From Paraburkholderia sacchari (GTDB lineage Bacteria > Pseudomonadota > Gammaproteobacteria > Burkholderiales > Burkholderiaceae), in NCBI RefSeq assembly GCF_000785435.2, contig NZ_JTDB02000003.1, positions 186,001 through 250,000 on the forward strand: 64,000 bases of DNA, written 5' to 3'. Below the pieces are notes generated by a model. The model was not told the origin of the DNA. It worked only from the letters and a program-made list of their open reading frames with translations, and did no database searches. Made by a program: the position numbers and the translations under genes. Positions 62,581 through 64,000 of this stretch are shown here, one piece after another (within the stretch, counting starts at the first letter, position 1; each line of letters opens with the position of its first letter).

Positions 62581-64000
62581 TGAAAATCACCTCGATTCCA
62601 AAGTAAATTAAAATTACTAACTCGAGCGCCGTAACTGTTTGTGTCGCGATTAACGATTCTCGTAATTGAATTGACATCATCTGCGGACTGGCCATGATCC
62701 GCCAAGACGGAAAGATGATTGCGAAGCCAAAAGAATGCAGCTGATCGCGCTGCGTATTTTGGCAGACTTGCCAAATCCGGGTTATTTTCTTAGTTTTGAG
62801 TATCGCTCGGAAATTCAGCCTCATTTTGCTGTTGCCAAATAGTGAAAGCGTGGTAATTGTATCTACCGGTGAGTTGCTTCATCCCTCGCCCTCGAAAACG
62901 CCACCCGTCTCCAGATTCATGTGAGCCATTACCAAGATCCGCGCGTCCACCATAGGCTCCATTGGCAATCGCTTCGAAATCGGCTTGGTTCATGGGGTTC
63001 CCGTCTGCTTTGATCGGTTTTACGTGCGCAAAACCGTGTGCTGTGGCTTGAGCCGGGTGTGCTCGAAAGTATGAAAAATCTAGTAAGGCGCTTGCTCTAT
63101 ATGTGAAATCCTCTTCTAGCTTCAACTTAGAACCAGTTTCCTGCATTACCTGAGCGAAGAAATGTGTTCTGCGAAGAGAGGTGTCAAGTTTGAAGAATGA
63201 TAAATGTGCATTAAGCTCATCAACTATGTCCAATAGTGAACTATCTGACGCTTCGGTAAATATACGTTTCATCATCTGAAGCGTAAATTGGAATTCATTT
63301 CTAAAATTCCCCACCAGCGCAATCGGATGAATGTGGTAAACGTCCGGCCCGGGAAAACCCTGCACGCCAGCCCGCACTGCATCCCACCAGACGAGTTTCT
63401 CGATGCGCTTCTTTTCCTCTTCATGCTCTGGACGCGGCCCGGTGCGCTGCGCAAGCGCTGCGATCAGCTCAGACCACTTCTCCGGATGCGCCCATTCACT
63501 CTCGTGCTTCACGATCAGTCTGGAGCCCGCCTGCATCAGCCACGGATACTTGCCCGAGGGTGGCTTGCACATCATCATGAGGTCGTTGGCGGCTGTGCCG
63601 CCATCGCCTGTTGTGAAGAGCTTGTCATACGCCTTGAGCATCAATTCGCTGAGTCTGGTGCGAGCGCCGGCACCCGGCACGGTGGGATTGAGCCGGTAAT
63701 TGATCCAGTCTTCGGTTTTGGAAAAGATGCTATGCGCGTGGTCAATTTCGCCTTCGATGTGATCGAATTCAGGCCATCCCTGCGCGAAATCCAGCGTCAC
63801 CCGGCCATGGGGGAACTGGATCTCACGCACCCAGCCGCTGATGGGATTTCGCAATGCGTTGGCACTATCCACCTTCCACCAGTTCACCTTGTAGCCCATC
63901 AGCGCATCGACCTGGGCCTCCGTGAACTGCCTGCCGGCTTGCTTGCCCAGTACGGCGATCGGATAGATCTGTGTCACATCGGTGTCGGGCGCGTCCGTGC
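62577..64000 (-). pseudogene. GH19-type lytic effector, interrupted by an in-frame stop, 5' end outside
   Basis: The frame enters from the right edge and runs to a TAA at 62790-62792. Directly after it, in the same phase, the reading continues ENNPDLASLPKYAARSAAFFWLRNHL and on to VNRDTNSYGARVSNF and WNRGDFQ (stop 62577-62579), the usual end of GH19 chitinase/lysozyme-like domains. The region before carries FFAQVMQETGSKLKL (catalytic Glu) and SGDGWRFRGRGMKQLTGRYNY. So a single nonsense codon splits the domain. The upstream part (about 240 residues before) is not assigned; PDTDVTQIYPIAVLG suggests the C-terminal half of a larger secreted effector, probably type VI. AT-rich end and context suggest horizontal gain. 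Confidence 0.75.

Noticed and set aside
62564..62824. 86-residue open frame across the 3' part of the lytic effector
   Set aside because: Its sequence is not family-like, whereas the neighbouring phase reads perfect GH19 C-terminal sequence in line with the upstream frame.

Overview
The window looks like a chromosome segment of a Burkholderiaceae bacterium (Burkholderia/Paraburkholderia/Caballeronia group). The core is very GC-rich. It carries the gene order pgk-pyk-fba-purC-purE-purK-sua5, a BpeR/BpeAB-OprB-type RND efflux locus and a polyol ABC transporter operon of the Smo/Mtl kind. This assignment rests on gene content and order, not on a database search.

Layout. (1) Positions 1 to about 11,690 form an integrated accessory element of lower, patchy GC. 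It has a primase-helicase replication gene with iteron-like repeats just upstream, a small serine resolvase with a repeat-rich promoter, an XRE repressor with a palindromic operator candidate, and a tyrosine integrase beside moaC. Its cargo is a small membrane protein, an ADP-ribosylglycohydrolase, a zinc-ribbon membrane protein, a decayed partial copy of the hydrolase gene, and a two-gene block made of a DUF262/DUF1524 (GmrSD-type) protein and a PD-(D/E)XK-type nuclease. That pair is the best candidate for a little-described defence system. (2) Positions 11,725-18,700 hold moaC, bepA-like M48 protease, a YheT-type hydrolase, an NTF2-fold protein, waaF and a zinc-finger protein. (3) Positions 19,195-27,787 hold lower glycolysis (pgk, pyk, fba) and de novo purine genes (purC, purE, purK), ending with sua5 and a terminator. 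(4) Positions 27,885-40,394 hold an SGNH lipase lipoprotein, a sterol desaturase-type enzyme, PBP4 (dacB), a PmrAB/QseBC-type two-component system, a DegP-type protease with a PmrA-box-like sequence in front of it, a repeat-rich secreted protein, and a GlxA-type regulator divergent from an isochorismatase-type hydrolase. (5) Positions 40,475-47,639 hold the RND efflux locus with its TetR repressor and an AcrR-like operator. (6) Positions 47,955-55,432 hold a purine permease, xylulokinase, S-formylglutathione hydrolase and a Znu-type metal ABC transporter. (7) Positions 55,792-61,931 hold a polyol (sorbitol/mannitol) operon: dehydrogenase, binding protein, two permeases, HAD phosphatase and ATPase. 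(8) From about 62,030 to the right edge the sequence is AT-rich and holds a GH19-type peptidoglycan/chitin hydrolase, probably the C-terminal part of a secreted antibacterial effector. It is broken by one in-frame stop. A probable immunity gene follows by ATGA overlap and is broken by a one-base shift in a T run.

No tRNA, rRNA or CRISPR array was recognised. Start codons were moved inward from the longest open frame wherever a ribosome-binding site or the family's usual N-terminus supported it.
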